From the NCBI GenBank assembly GCA_027922465.2, contig BQMF02000037.1, forward strand, positions 1,364,001-1,428,000: 64,000 nucleotides of DNA. Direction: 5' to 3'. A model generated the notes under the pieces. It did not search any database. It worked only from the letters and a program-made list of their open reading frames with translations, and was not told where the DNA came from. Made by a program: the position numbers and the translations under genes. The DNA is from Turritopsis dohrnii. Its lineage: Eukaryota; Cnidaria; Hydrozoa; Anthoathecata; Oceaniidae. Positions 48,275 to 58,588 of this stretch are shown here, one piece after another. How positions within the stretch are numbered: position 1 is the first letter of the stretch; each line of letters begins with the position of its first letter.

Positions 48275-48610
48275 TTTATAAGCAGAACTTGTAAATTTCC
48301 TCAAAAAGTTAAGCAACAGTACTACAATGATCTTAGATAAATTAGCAACATGAAATGTTGAAGTAATGCAACAGGGCCATACCTACAGTGCAGTTTTTAA
48401 AATTGTTACTCTAGGTAGTACTTGATACTTGGTTGTGCACTCTATATAATGATTTGTATGTCCTAGAAATTCTACGTGTCACCTTAATCAAACAACGAAA
48501 ACGTACAGAAAGGTTTTCAAGACGGAACATATGAATTATCGATTAATGCTTAGCAACAAATTAAGCAACATTACTACTAAAAATGGTCATTTTAAGCAAC
48601 ATTACTACTA
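48275..48610 (-). mobile_element. Non-coding repeat, AAGCAAC family, copy 2 (inverted)
   Basis: AAAAAGTTAAGCAACAGTAC at its left and AGCAACAAATTAAGCAACAT at its right are the reverse complement of the ends of copy 1. It fills the gap between the MADF/BESS gene and the transposase fragment. Confidence 0.7.
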
Positions 48611-48647
48611 ATGTCTGACCTTGGTTGCTTAAATAAAAAAAAACCGT

Positions 48648-48851
48648 GTGTATGAGGAGAAAAAGGAAAGGACAACATGGATCAAAAATTTCTATCGTGA
48701 AAGAGATGCGTTGGGGGCGTATGAGCTCATACTGGAGGATTTATGTTTAAATGACCCGTTCTCCTTTTGCCAGTACTTACGTATGACTGCAGCTGAGTCT
48801 TATTTCATTTATAGTTTTTTTAAAAGGATTTTGAGTGATGTTTTCTCGTAG
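48648..48851 (+). pseudogene. PIF/Harbinger transposase N-terminal fragment
   Basis: The frame contains WIKNFYRERDALGAYELILE and FCQYLRMTAAESYF, the conserved N-terminal helix-turn-helix region of HARBI1-like transposases. After that the frame leaves the family, and no DDE core is found downstream to 50 kb. Paired divergently with the MADF/BESS-like ORF. Confidence 0.75.
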
Positions 48852-49057
48852 GTATGATGAGTATTGCTGGCATTAGGGAGATTCGTAAAATCGACGAGCT
48901 TGTTACACGAAAAAAATTACTTGTGAGAACTAAAAAGTTACTTTAGAGATTCAAAGCCTATCAAAAGAAACATTATTAGTTTGCACGCTTATTTCAAATA
49001 TTGATGTGAAGTTTCTAGTGACTTTGTAGGGAAAAATTCACGAACAACTCTACTAAG

Positions 49058-49510
49058 GGAGTGTTCACATGGGAACATTTCAGCCCGCTTTGCCGAGATC
49101 TCGGTTCATAAAAGCGAGATCTCGGCAAACCGGGCTGGTGCATTTCTCATGTGAATGCATGTTAAATTTTACGAGGCTTTCATAAGAAAGGTGAGATCTC
49201 GGCAACTCGAGCCCTTAGGGGGTGTTCACATGGATAAAATCAGCCCGGCAAAGCGAGCTGGCTCGGTTCACCGGGCTGATTTTGTCTCGTGTTTACATGA
49301 GAAAAAACATCCTGACAAACCGGGCTGAAAGATGTCATGTGATTATCATTGTTACACGTTACAAAGAAAACATGCGCAAAAGGTGAAAAATCAGCCCGGT
49401 TAACCGGACTGGAGTGTCCACATGGAAATATTTCAGCCCGTCTTGCCGAGATTTCGGTACATAAAAGCGAGATCTCGGCAAACCGGCTGATGCATTTCTC
49501 ATGTGAAAAT
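49058..49510. mobile_element. Nested CAGCCCGG palindrome block
   Basis: GTGTTCACATGG and CAGCCCGG/CCGGGCTG alternate several times in both orientations, with CGAGATCTCGG hairpins between. It looks like two or three related MITEs inserted in or beside each other. The exact ends are unclear. Confidence 0.6.
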
Positions 49511-50065
49511 TTTTTTCCTTTGTTGTATCTTATAAGAGAAAAAGCACTCTGTGAGTGAAGTCGCTCTGTGTATCTGTTTTTATCACTAAGTTGTACATAA
49601 TTTCCTACAAATCTATAGAAAAATAATGTCGTGTGAACGAAACATGATTTTCCAAGTCCTGCTAATATTAAGTTATTTCTTCATTATTCTGATTTTTGAG
49701 CAGCTGGCAACCCTTGTTGACCCTCATACATATGACGAAACAAACAATTGATCTGGGAAAAATATCAGCAGAGGAAAAACTAGAAGTAACTTTGGGATTC
49801 CTCACAACCGGGAATTCCTTTCAAGATTTAGCATAATGCATTTCGAATCCAGCGCACGATCATCGTAAATTTCCATACCAGAAGTGCGCAAATATATAAT
49901 TAACGAAAATTTGAAAGAGACGTATTTGCGTACTCCACGAACGAAAGAAGAACTCGAAAACATCTGAGCAATTTCCAAATTGTATAGAGACAGCAAATAG
50001 GAAGCACATCTCAAGCTCTTCCCAAATCCAATGATCCAACGTGTGCTTATCAACAGTGTAACGAG
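49511..50065. other. Unassigned DNA
   Basis: Short overlapping frames on the minus strand (49802-50069) have no family resemblance. Confidence 0.4.
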
Positions 50066-50073
50066 ACAATACC

Positions 50074-50913
50074 TATGAAGTTAGATCGACGCCAAAATCT
50101 CGTTCATCAAGTCGTCGAGTCGTTTTAGATGTTCACTCGTGACGTCATTAATCGTTTTAGAAGTTAACGCGGTTCACAATAAGTCGACATACAAGTCGTC
50201 GAATCGTTTTAGATGAACACTCGTTTTTCAATTTGAGGCGTTTTAGAAGTTGGGGTCGCTAGATGCTGTGTAATTGAGGCGCTTCGGAAGATTAGCCGTT
50301 TTAGATGTTCAGTCGGTTCAGAAAATGAGGCGGTGCAACCTGATTACCAGTTTCTCTAAGTCAGTGTTGGCTTTTACACAAAAACAGATTTTTGTGTCAT
50401 ATTTACATAAGTCATGATGCTGGCCGTCATGTTTTCTAGTAGTTGTATGAAACATGGGGCATTGCATGGTTATGAATGAGAAAATAACCAAACTGTGTGA
50501 AGAATTCCCTTTTCTTTCAGATACATTTGATTGTTTGTTGTTAGAATTCTGAAAGAGATCCCTTCTCTTTATCTTTATATAATGAAATATATACCTCACA
50601 TTAATATGTTCATGTTCAGTTAGTGTGGAACACCCTATATCGCCTGGTTTCAAGTAAGGGGCTCACGAATAGTGTCATTTGGAATAAACAGATCATGAAA
50701 TTTTAGTAGTTTTTGATATGAAAGACCGACAAATTTTGAACAACGCGTCATCATCTGAAACGAACAAACTTCTAAAACGCCTTCATTTGAAAAACGAGTG
50801 TTCATCTAAAACGACTCGACGACACTTGAATGTCGACTTATTGTGAACCGCGTTAACATCTAAAACGATTCGACGACTTGACAAACGAGATTTTGGCGCC
50901 GAATTAACTTCAT
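50074..50913. mobile_element. 840-bp MITE with about 150-bp inverted repeats
   Basis: The left end TATGAAGTTAGATCGACGCC is mirrored at the right end. The arms match for about 150-180 bp and contain repeated CGTTTTAGATG and AAGTCGTCGA motifs. It is flanked by ACAATACC (50066-50073 and 50914-50921), a 7-8-bp duplication. No coding capacity is seen, and the middle (50335-50700) is unassigned. Confidence 0.85.
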
Positions 50914-50984
50914 ACAATACCATTCGTGTTTGCTGTCAATGATACTTTTCTGATGGTTGAACATTGCATCGTCTTCGCAGATTT

Positions 50985-51205
50985 CAGTCGCGTTTCTTAT
51001 ATAAACGTGTATTGTAGGCGAGAAAAGAAACAAGCAATACTTCTAAACCATTTGCTGTAGAAAGTTGTAAGAGAATTTACATCAGACTGTTCTTAATTTT
51101 TGGAACAAATGATTTGAACCTCAAATTGTTCTAATTTTTTTCTTACTTTTTTGGTCATATCTGAGGCTCATGTTCTTATAAAAAGGTTTTATTAAAAAAA
51201 GCGTG
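50985..51205. mobile_element. Tc1/mariner-like MITE, CACGC family, copy 2 (left-truncated)
   Basis: The right end reads GTTCTTATAAAAAGG then AAAAAAAGCGTG followed by TA. The inner GACTGTTCTTAATTTTTGGA matches copy 1. The left end is missing. Confidence 0.65.
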
Positions 51206-51207
51206 TA

Positions 51208-52189
51208 ACAATCAAACATCTTTGAAACATGAAACATGTTTTCAAATTTACTTTACTTGTCGAAAAGATAAAAACTTTTAAGCTAATAAAGTTTTAAGAA
51301 AATCGTACAGAACATTTTGTAAGATATAACAGATTATATTAGTTGTACCGGTTTTTGAAGTTCTCATCTGCGTCCACGTCAACAATTTCTTCTTTTATAA
51401 CAACTTCCATCTTTTTAACTTAAGAAAATATTTTTAGGTTTTATTGTATCGACCAGTAACATAAATTTTCTAAAAAATTCTTTATTGATAGTTAAACATT
51501 TTTTTGTAAACTCCGTCGTAGAGATTGTTCTACTTCAAAAGAATTGTTTATTCCTTTCAGAATTTCAAGTTATAAGATGGAGGGTGCCACTGTTTTTATT
51601 GTGAATTAATATATTTTTTTGTTGATTGAATAAATTCAGGATATTAGTGGAAGATAAAATTAACGATAAGAATCTTTTGTCGGCTTCACCTATCACAATT
51701 CATCATTTATGAAGTGAATATTGCTAAGCGCTGATTGGTTAAAAACAATAACATCGGCATTTCATTTGCTAGATATCAGAGCCAATTTTTTTATTAAAAA
51801 ATGCAAGATTTAAAACATATCTTTTTTGAACAAAAATTCCCTTGAATATTCTTTAGGTTTGAATTATTCATTTCGTCTATGATTTCATACATTTTTGTAA
51901 ATAGGCGCTCTCTTTTAGAAATCACTCATACAAATATCTCTATGTTTATATGAAAGATTTTTTTTTTAAAAGAGTTTTATGAAAAATATTATGAATCGAG
52001 GCCCGAGTTTTGAAATTAATGATAATGACTTGTGGTATGTTCATCTGGTAAATCGCTACAATCACACTTTTACGGTGTAAACCTTGTGAAATCTGTTTGG
52101 GTTAGTGAGCCTAAGGCTCGGAATTTGCCTCATTGTTTCCAATATTTCTATAAGTAATAATTTTTATAAATAAAACGATTTTTTTGATA
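51208..52189. other. Unassigned AT-rich DNA
   Basis: No gene, exon or repeat family was recognised here. Confidence 0.5.
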
Positions 52190-52222
52190 GACGTGCTTCG
52201 ACATTTCTTCTGTCATTATCAG
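52190..52222 (-). ncRNA. Degenerate hammerhead-ribozyme-like motif
   Basis: On the minus strand CTGATAA is followed by a stem pairing GACA with TGTC around AGAAGAAA, then GAAGC and ACGTC. The order (CTGANGA, stem II, GAAAC, GTC) is that of short type-I hammerheads known from Penelope-like and other retroelements, but G8 of the core is A and GAAAC is GAAGC. It is most likely a dead retroelement relic. Confidence 0.3.
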
Positions 52223-52599
52223 TATAAATTAATTACAAGCTGAGTCGTAAGAATATTGTTGCAAATTAATTATACAAAGTGTTATAAAATATGTGAGGTA
52301 AGTGTAAAAGATATAATTACAATAACAGAAAATCACACGTCGGCTCAAAAGAAGACGAAGATGAAGAAAAAGACCATCAAGGTACTAGAAGACAGGAAAA
52401 AACACGTAGAAGAAGAAAAACAACAATAGGAACACAAAACAGCACAAACACAAACAGTTATATGTTAAACAATGAGAGTTTTGTTAATATATTTGACCTG
52501 CCTATTCAAATCAGGGTTATGTAATAGTAACAATTTGTCAGATGAACATACTGAAATGCAAGATTTATCCTCAAATAATCATAACATGATTATTTAAAG

Positions 52600-52734
52600 C
52601 TTGGAATACATTATTATTTAAATGGATCAGAAGGTGGTGATACATAGCGAATTAAATAGAAATATAGTCTCCGTGTGGGCAAAATTGTCATGAAAGAATT
52701 TAAACTGATCCATTTAAATAATAATGTTTTCCAA
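52600..52734. mobile_element. 135-bp foldback (CTTGGAATACATTATTATTT ends)
   Basis: The 31-bp arms (52600-52630 and 52704-52734) are inverted with two or three mismatches. It lies immediately beside the FPPS gene fragment. Confidence 0.7.
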
Positions 52735-52744
52735 GGTTAAGTCA

Positions 52745-52865
52745 ATCTTCGACATTGCTTGACCCACCAGCAACTTTACCCAGTACCTAATTCATTCACC
52801 AGGGTTTGAAAAGCATGATCAGAACTCATGCTAGTTTTGTCTTTGTACTCAAACATTGCTACCAT
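52745..52865 (-). pseudogene. Broken copy of the 5' end of the FPPS gene
   Basis: The minus strand reads an ATG-started frame with AFQTLVNEL, as in the FPPS gene at 61887 (AFQNLVNEL), and DNA such as CCTGGTGAATGAATT is shared. The upstream TGTTTAGATAATGG, containing the acceptor AG and the 3-base leader, is shared too. A stop (TAA) follows LVNELGTG, and about 20 bp present in the gene are missing. Homology fades near 52745. Only the first 45 or so codons are represented. Confidence 0.85.
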
Positions 52866-53877
52866 TATCTAAACACAACAACTGGACATTTTTGAAGAAA
52901 ATATAATAGAAATATCAATATCATATCATAGAAAAAAAACAGCAAAGATTTGAAGAGGGTGTAAAGGCGGGCGCAAACCGATCCAACATTTCATCCAACA
53001 TATTTTTGTCATGTTGGATGAAATGTTGGATGAAAATTCGAATGTTGGATGAATTCGAATTTTCCGTTTGTATGACTTTCGTTCAACATGCGAAATATAA
53101 AGACATTTCATTCATTCGTATTTTAAAAATGGCAGACAGCGCATTGATGGTAGAGGTTTTAAACGAGCTGGTTGACTCTGATGACGAGAAACCAACCCGC
53201 GGGAAAACCAGAAATTGGGTTAAACGTCGTGAAGAAAAAGGATATTTTTCCACCATAATTAAAGAAATCAGAATGGAAGATAGCTGCGGCTTTAGGGAGA
53301 TGTTTCGAATGGCCCCTACTGACTTTGAGTTTGTTTTGGGAAAGATATCCCAACTGATATCTCCCCAACAAATAATCGGGGGTCACAGGCCTATTTTGGC
53401 GGATGAAAGGTTTGCCCTTACATTACGTTATCTGGCAACCGGTGAATCATTCCAATCACTTAGTTTCCAATTTCGAATTTCATTAAATGCCGTATCTTAC
53501 ATTGTAAAAGGATGTTGTAAAGCTTTAGATGAGCAACTTGTGCCTTTGTTCATCAAAACTCCTCAGTCAGAACAGGAATGGTTGAAGATTTCCCAAATAT
53601 TTGAACAACGTTGGAATTATCCACATGCTTTGGGTGCCATTGATGGAAAGCATGTCACAATCAGAAAACCAAAAAACGGTGGATCCTTTTATTATAATTA
53701 CAAGCATTCCCACACTATCATTCTATTAGCAATTGCCGGTCCAGAATACGAATGCTTACACGCAGATGTTGGATCAAATGGACGAGTTAACGACTCTGGG
53801 GTTTGGAACAAAAGTTCCCTTCTACAAGCTATTGAAGATGGATCTGTCAAGCTTCCAAAACGCGATGCATTACCGAC

Positions 53878-55643
53878 ACCAACACAGAGGACTTGAAAGC
53901 GATGATTAACAAACTACCGCATCGGAATGAGTATGCTTTCAAACTACAACCTACAAGTTACAATGACGTAAGAAATGCACTCAATTCCATCAGAAGGGAC
54001 TGTTCAACCGGCCATGATTCTATCCCGATAAACTTATTGAAACCTGTTAGTGAGTTTATAATCTCTCCACTGACCTTTATCATCAACAATTTTATTTTGT
54101 CCGAAACATTCCCACAATATTGGAAAGTCGCAAGGATCAGTCCTGTTCCAAAAGTTAACATCCCCTCCTCACCGAATGACTATCGGCCTATATCAGTTTT
54201 ACCAGTGTTATCAAAAGTTTATGAGAAGGTAGTTCTTCAGCAACTGGTGTTTCATATCGACAATTTAATGTTATACAAGTCAACGCAACATGGGTTTCGA
54301 AGATCACACTCAACTACAAGCTGTCTGATGAAACTGAAAGACGACATCACAAACGCCATGAACAAAGGCGAAATAACAATTTCAGTTTTTGCTGATTACT
54401 CCAAAGCGTTCGATACGATAGACTTTAAGAGTCTTTTAATGAAGCTTTCAAACCTCAATCTTGACAAATCCTTTCTACACTGGATGGCAAATTATTTATC
54501 AGACCGCCAGCACTATGTTCAAATTGACAACAGAAAGTCTTCGATGTTGACTGTTGGTTTTGGAGTACCGCAAGGATCCATTCTCGGTCCTGTCATCTTT
54601 AATTTATATGTATCAGACCTCTCAGAGCAAGTGAAATACACAAAAACATTACAATATGCTGATGACACCAAAATATATATTCACTCAAAACCAGATGAAC
54701 TTGAAGCTAAAATTATCGAACTCTCACAAGATATAGAAAACATCCGTAATTGGTCACATGATTCCAATCTTGTCTTCAACGAAAAGAAAACAAAAACAAT
54801 GCTTTTCTACAAAAACCAGCTGTACAGACATCACAAAAAGGAACTTGATTCAGTTGCTATCAAATGTGGTGGTATTACTCTCGGAAGAACGGAATCAATG
54901 AAAGTTCTCGGAATTACTTTCAATGAACACCTGGACTGGACAAGCCACATCAATAAAGTGGCAATCGAATGCTTCTCTACATTGCGAACGCTTAAATTAT
55001 TAAAACGACTTCTTCCATTCAAGATACGGAAAGAACTTGTTCAAACGCTAATATTGTCAAAGCTTGACTATGGAAATATCGTCTTTAATCCGATACCTAA
55101 AGCCCTTCAATCACGGTTGCAAAAAGTTATGAACGCTGCCGCCGGATTTGTATGGAACAGATATTCGAAAGTACACGACTGCATAAAACTCTCATGGCTA
55201 CCTATTGAGGAGCGTCTCGAATATTCTGCTGCTGTTGCGGGCTTCAAAGCTGTTTTTGAAATAGTTCCTGCAAACATGCAACTACAACTTGCAAAGGATA
55301 CAAGGGCTCTCAGAAGTAATCGTAAAAACATCGGCCCTATGATTCACCGAAGCAATGTCATCAATTCCTACAGTAATACCGTCGCTCAAACTTTTAACAG
55401 TTTGCCGAAACCAATTCGTGAATCAGAAAGTTTGCACAGTTTTAAAACGAAAACGTTTACATACCTAATGGACAAAGCAATTGCACGTACTTTATAGATA
55501 TTTTTTATATATATGTTTAAAAAAAAAAAAAAAAGTTTGTAAATACATTTAACATACACACCACATACAAATTTCTAGGAGAAGAACCATGTAGCAAAAT
55601 GGAGCTAGAAATAAATCGGTTATTATTATTATTATTATTATTC

Positions 55644-55684
<41 letters not shown>
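53878..55684 (+). mobile_element. 5'-truncated non-LTR retrotransposon (CR1/L2-like) inserted in the transposase
   Basis: Insertion falls within the transposase codons after KRDALPT; the host gene resumes at VPYVF. The 3' end is a (TTA)n run (about 55618-55684), a microsatellite tail typical of CR1/L2-like LINEs. The preceding region (55498-55617) is a short UTR. The 5' part (endonuclease) is absent. Confidence 0.85.
53893..55497 (+). CDS. LINE reverse transcriptase, open but 5'-truncated
   Basis: The 534-codon frame is intact to its stop and encodes an RVT_1 domain. Visible blocks are CSTGHDSIPINLLKPV, NDYRPISVLPVLSKVYEK, QHGFRRSHSTTSCLMKL, SVFADYSKAFDTIDF (first catalytic Asp), GVPQGSILGPVIFNLYVSDL, LQYADDTKIYIH (catalytic YADD), NEKKTKTMLF and MKVLGITFNEHLDW. 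The C-terminal region (LSKLDYGNIVFNPIP, SLPKPIRESESLHSFKTK) is the usual LINE tail. The first codon listed is just the first ATG after the insertion point. The open frame suggests a young insertion. The clade is judged by eye only. Confidence 0.9.
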   Translation: MKAMINKLPHRNEYAFKLQPTSYNDVRNALNSIRRDCSTGHDSIPINLLKPVSEFIISPLTFIINNFILSETFPQYWKVARISPVPKVNIPSSPNDYRPISVLPVLSKVYEKVVLQQLVFHIDNLMLYKSTQHGFRRSHSTTSCLMKLKDDITNAMNKGEITISVFADYSKAFDTIDFKSLLMKLSNLNLDKSFLHWMANYLSDRQHYVQIDNRKSSMLTVGFGVPQGSILGPVIFNLYVSDLSEQVKYTKTLQYADDTKIYIHSKPDELEAKIIELSQDIENIRNWSHDSNLVFNEKKTKTMLFYKNQLYRHHKKELDSVAIKCGGITLGRTESMKVLGITFNEHLDWTSHINKVAIECFSTLRTLKLLKRLLPFKIRKELVQTLILSKLDYGNIVFNPIPKALQSRLQKVMNAAAGFVWNRYSKVHDCIKLSWLPIEERLEYSAAVAGFKAVFEIVPANMQLQLAKDTRALRSNRKNIGPMIHRSNVINSYSNTVAQTFNSLPKPIRESESLHSFKTKTFTYLMDKAIARTL

Positions 55685-56311
55685 GTGCCCTACGTTTTCC
55701 TCGGAGATGATGCCTTTGCCTTCAAGACTTTTATGATGAAGCCTTACCCACAGCAAAACTTATCTCTTGAAAAAAGGGTGTATAATTATAGACATAGCTG
55801 AGCTCGTCGCATTTCTGAAAATCTCTTCGGTATAATGGCTAATAGGTGGAGAATCTTTTTCACAACTATAAATTTAGAGCCGAATCATGTCGAAAATGTT
55901 ATCCTTTCCTCATTGGCCTTGCACAATATGTTGATCAAAAGCCCCAATTCTGCAAATGCATATCGCCCTGTATCCCTAGCTGATTCCTTTTTAGATGACG
56001 GAGAAGTGGTAGAAGGAGAGTGGAGGAAAAGTACTGTTACGGAATCATTTCATCCATTACAAGTGCCACGAGGGGGGCACAATGCAACTACTTCAGCTAA
56101 ATCAGTCCGAGATAGTTTCAAAGATCACTTTATAAATGAAGGGGCCGTGGAATGGCAGTGGAAACATTGTTGAAATCACAAACTGACTCATATTTATGAA
56201 TATATATAGTTGTAAAATGTATACTAAAGTAAAAATATTTACATATCTTTGTGACTTTTAAAAACTATACAAAAAGTACACAGGTTTGTCTCTTATTGCT
56301 TATTTAGCATA

Positions 56312-56795
56312 CCGTAATGCTTCGATTAGACGCCCGGGGCGTTTATTAAATTTTTTGAATTTTTAGGGGGGCGTCTATTCGAGGGGGGCGTTTAAAAGAG
56401 GGGGGCGTCTATTGAATTTTTGTGAAACTCTTCTTTTTCGTAAATATAAACTAAATATAAACATCGATAAAAAATATACAAAATTAATCTTCAAGATCAT
56501 CGTCAATAAAGACAAAGTTTCCAACTGTTAGTTTAAAATTTAAAAAGAAAGGCGTCTATCGCAAATTTCCATATTTTTATACAAAATGAAAACATTGAGG
56601 CTGAAACAATGCAATGTAGTAGTTCTACATGCCTTAATTAGTGTGTCTCTAATAAACGCCCCTCTCTAGAGGGGGCGTCTATTCGAGGGGGCGTCTAATA
56701 GAGGGGGGCGTTTATTTAAAAATCTCCTGAAAAGGGGGGCGTCTATTCGAGGGGGGCGTTTAAAAGAAGGGGGGCGTTTAATCGATGCATTACGG
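56312..56795. mobile_element. TA-flanked MITE with GGGGGCGTCTATTCGAGG repeats
   Basis: Inverted ends CCGTAATGCTTCGATTAGAC and GTTTAATCGATGCATTACGG are bordered by TA (56310-56311 and 56796-56797). Both subterminal regions have tandem GGGGGCGTCTATTCGAGG and GGGGGGCGTTTAAAAGA units. It cut the C-terminus of the Harbinger accessory ORF. pogo debris just downstream ends in similar AAGCGCC repeats, hinting at a pogo-type parent. Confidence 0.8.
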
Positions 56796-56797
56796 TA

Positions 56798-57183
56798 TCC
56801 ATATAGGTTTGTCCTGCCATTGGTGGTGTCATATTCATGTATGTGTTGTTGTTAAAATTCCCATACACCATTGGTTGGTTATTTGAGGTTTCCTCCCTCT
56901 CTGCAGACATTTCAATGTCAAAAATGATATCTGAAATTCTTTTTTCGGCAATTCTTCTATTTCGATTACTTAACTGACAAAGCCTTTCTTCTACATACAT
57001 GGAAAACGCAGATTTCTTCGTGTTGGACACCTCAGAAACTTTCTTTGAATTCGATGTGATTGCTTCAGTACATTTCGAAAGCAAATCAAGTTTTTTTTCT
57101 GCAATAGTTTTCTTTTTGGCTACCGGCAGGCCCACTGCAGTTTCTATTTCTTCACTCGGCTCTTCTTGCCTCAAACGTTTCAA
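56798..57183 (-). pseudogene. Harbinger Myb/SANT-like accessory protein, C-terminal part
   Basis: The frame starts MKRLRQEEPSEEIETAVGLP and includes KKTIAEKKLDLLSKC and SAFSMYVEERLCQLSNRNRR followed by AEKRISDIIFDIEMSAE, the conserved tail of Harbinger SANT partners. The DNA-binding N-terminus is missing upstream and the last residues are replaced by MITE sequence. It is convergent with the transposase, the usual Harbinger layout. Confidence 0.75.
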
Positions 57184-57242
57184 CGTATCCCTACTTTTCC
57201 CTGCGCTTATCTATGAAGTCCTTTTTTTCTATGGTTTAAAAC

Positions 57243-57790
57243 GTGAGAGCAAATCTTTTGCATGAAGAGTATAAGAGTCAGTGTTTTATTGCTTCAAGTA
57301 CAAATGGTTGGATGAATGAGGAATTAACCCTGGGATGGATAAATGAAATAGTTGGGACCTTTGCATTCAGCAAAAAACTTCTGGCATGGGATTCTTACGA
57401 GGCACACGTGACGGAAGTTGTAAAACTCCGCCTCAAAGAGATCAACACCGAAAGCGTGATTGTACCTGGAGGGTGCACAAAATATATTCAGGCCCCAGAC
57501 GTAGTTTGGAATAAGCCTTTTAAACAAAAAATTGCAGAGTTGAATGACGAATGGTTAAATAATGGTGTTCACCAGTCCACAGAAAGTGGCAACATGACAC
57601 CTGTGTACCACAAAGATTGGTTCTTGATTGGATTTTAACCGCGTGGAAAGCCCTCCCTAAGGAGATGGTTGAATCTTCTCTTAAGAAATGCTCCTTAACA
57701 ATTGCCGACAATGGCGAGGAAGATGACCAAATTAGCTGTTTTAAACCTGGAAAACCTTGTGCTGAAGGGTCTAAAGTGCTCAAGGAATAA
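57243..57790 (+). pseudogene. pogo/Tigger-like transposase, C-terminal fragment
   Basis: The frame reads TNGWMNEELTLGWINEI, KKLLAWDSYEAHVTEVVKL (DDE_1 core Asp), VPGGCTKYIQAPDVVWNKPF (next catalytic Asp in PDV) and KQKIAELNDEWL. A frameshift near 57615 then gives VLDWILTAWKALPKEMVESS and SEG-like CSLTIADNGEEDDQISCF, as in pogo transposases. The N-terminal DNA-binding half is absent. The TTAAGCGCC-type repeats at 58020-58110 probably belong to its 3' terminal region. Confidence 0.85.
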
Positions 57791-58275
57791 CAAATGATCA
57801 TTTTCAGTGAGCGAGAGAACACTGCAAATCCATTTGAAATTACCGATTCCGATGTTGAGAATGCTCAGTATCCTGGAAGATGATATCGATGTTGTTTAAA
57901 CAAAACTTAAAAATTTGGCAAGACGGAACCTAACTTTTTATTAAATCTTTTTTTCATCTTTATTTTCCAGGGAAAATTATAAAAATCAAAATTACCGTTG
58001 TCTTTAATTTGTACAAAATTATAAAAGTTTTATAAGCGCCTAGCATTTATTAAGCGCCTCCATCGATTAAGCGCCCATGCAAAAAAATCCAAAAATTTAA
58101 TAAGCGCTTGTTCGGATATTAATGGTATGCTCGCAATGGCAAATAAGCTCCGAAAAGGTTGGTCACGTGTTTCAGAAAGAAGGGCTAACAATAAACAAAC
58201 GTAATTCGTGATGGGAATATTTTCCTTTGTATGTAGCTGGTGTGAAATTGAACCTGTGATAATGATACAAAAAAA

Positions 58276-58363
58276 CAACCTCGAACCCAGGGTCTGTTGC
58301 CTTTTCGATAATAGCTACGGATATATCGAAAAGGCAAGAGACCCTACCCTCGGTTCGACGTTG
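58276..58363. mobile_element. Palindromic MITE, CAACCTCG family, copy 3
   Basis: CAACCTCGAACCCAGGGTCT and ACCCTCGGTTCGACGTTG form slightly diverged arms over 88 bp. It sits within a run of A on both sides, so its duplication cannot be fixed. Confidence 0.75.
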
Positions 58364-58588
58364 AAAAAAAACGTGTTACTCCAAAACGTGATCGTGTTTG
58401 TTGTACATTGAAGAAATCACAGAAATAAAAGGAAACGCTCTATGTCTGCAATCTAAAATAGGGCGTTCGCATTGGGCGTAAAGCACTTTAAAATGAAAGT
58501 CCAACGAAGTAAGTAATGGTGCATTACAGATAAAACGATGTTGGATTGCTAATTAAAAGCAAAATCACGTTCTCTTTGATGATGCGCG

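Larger units (their letters stand above)
53129..56173 (+). pseudogene. PIF/Harbinger (HARBI1-like) transposase, split by a LINE
   Basis: The N-terminal part (53129 to about 53877) begins MADSALMVEVLNELVDSDDE and includes FREMFRMAPTDFEFVLGKI, the helix-turn-helix RYLATGESFQSLSFQFRIS, and the DDE_4 core with LGAIDGKHVTIRKP (first Asp) and GSNGRVNDSGVWNKS (second Asp). After the LINE the same frame logic resumes at 55685 with VPYVFLGDDAFAFKTFMMKP (third acidic site) and RRISENLFGIMANRWRIF with the conserved Glu. An in-frame TGA at 55799, where CGA (Arg) would be expected, adds a second lesion. The protein would catalyse cut-and-paste transposition with its SANT partner; this copy cannot be made intact. 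Confidence 0.9.
52970..57240 (+). mobile_element. PIF/Harbinger element, interrupted and 3'-truncated
   Basis: The 5' end holds a palindromic GCAAACCGATCCAACATTTC / ATGTTGGATGAAATG region. The transposase runs plus and ends at 56173, and a Myb/SANT-like accessory ORF runs minus and converges on it. A LINE (53878-55684) and a MITE (56312-56795) are inserted. The expected inverted 3' end is not found; pogo sequence begins at about 57240. Confidence 0.75.
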
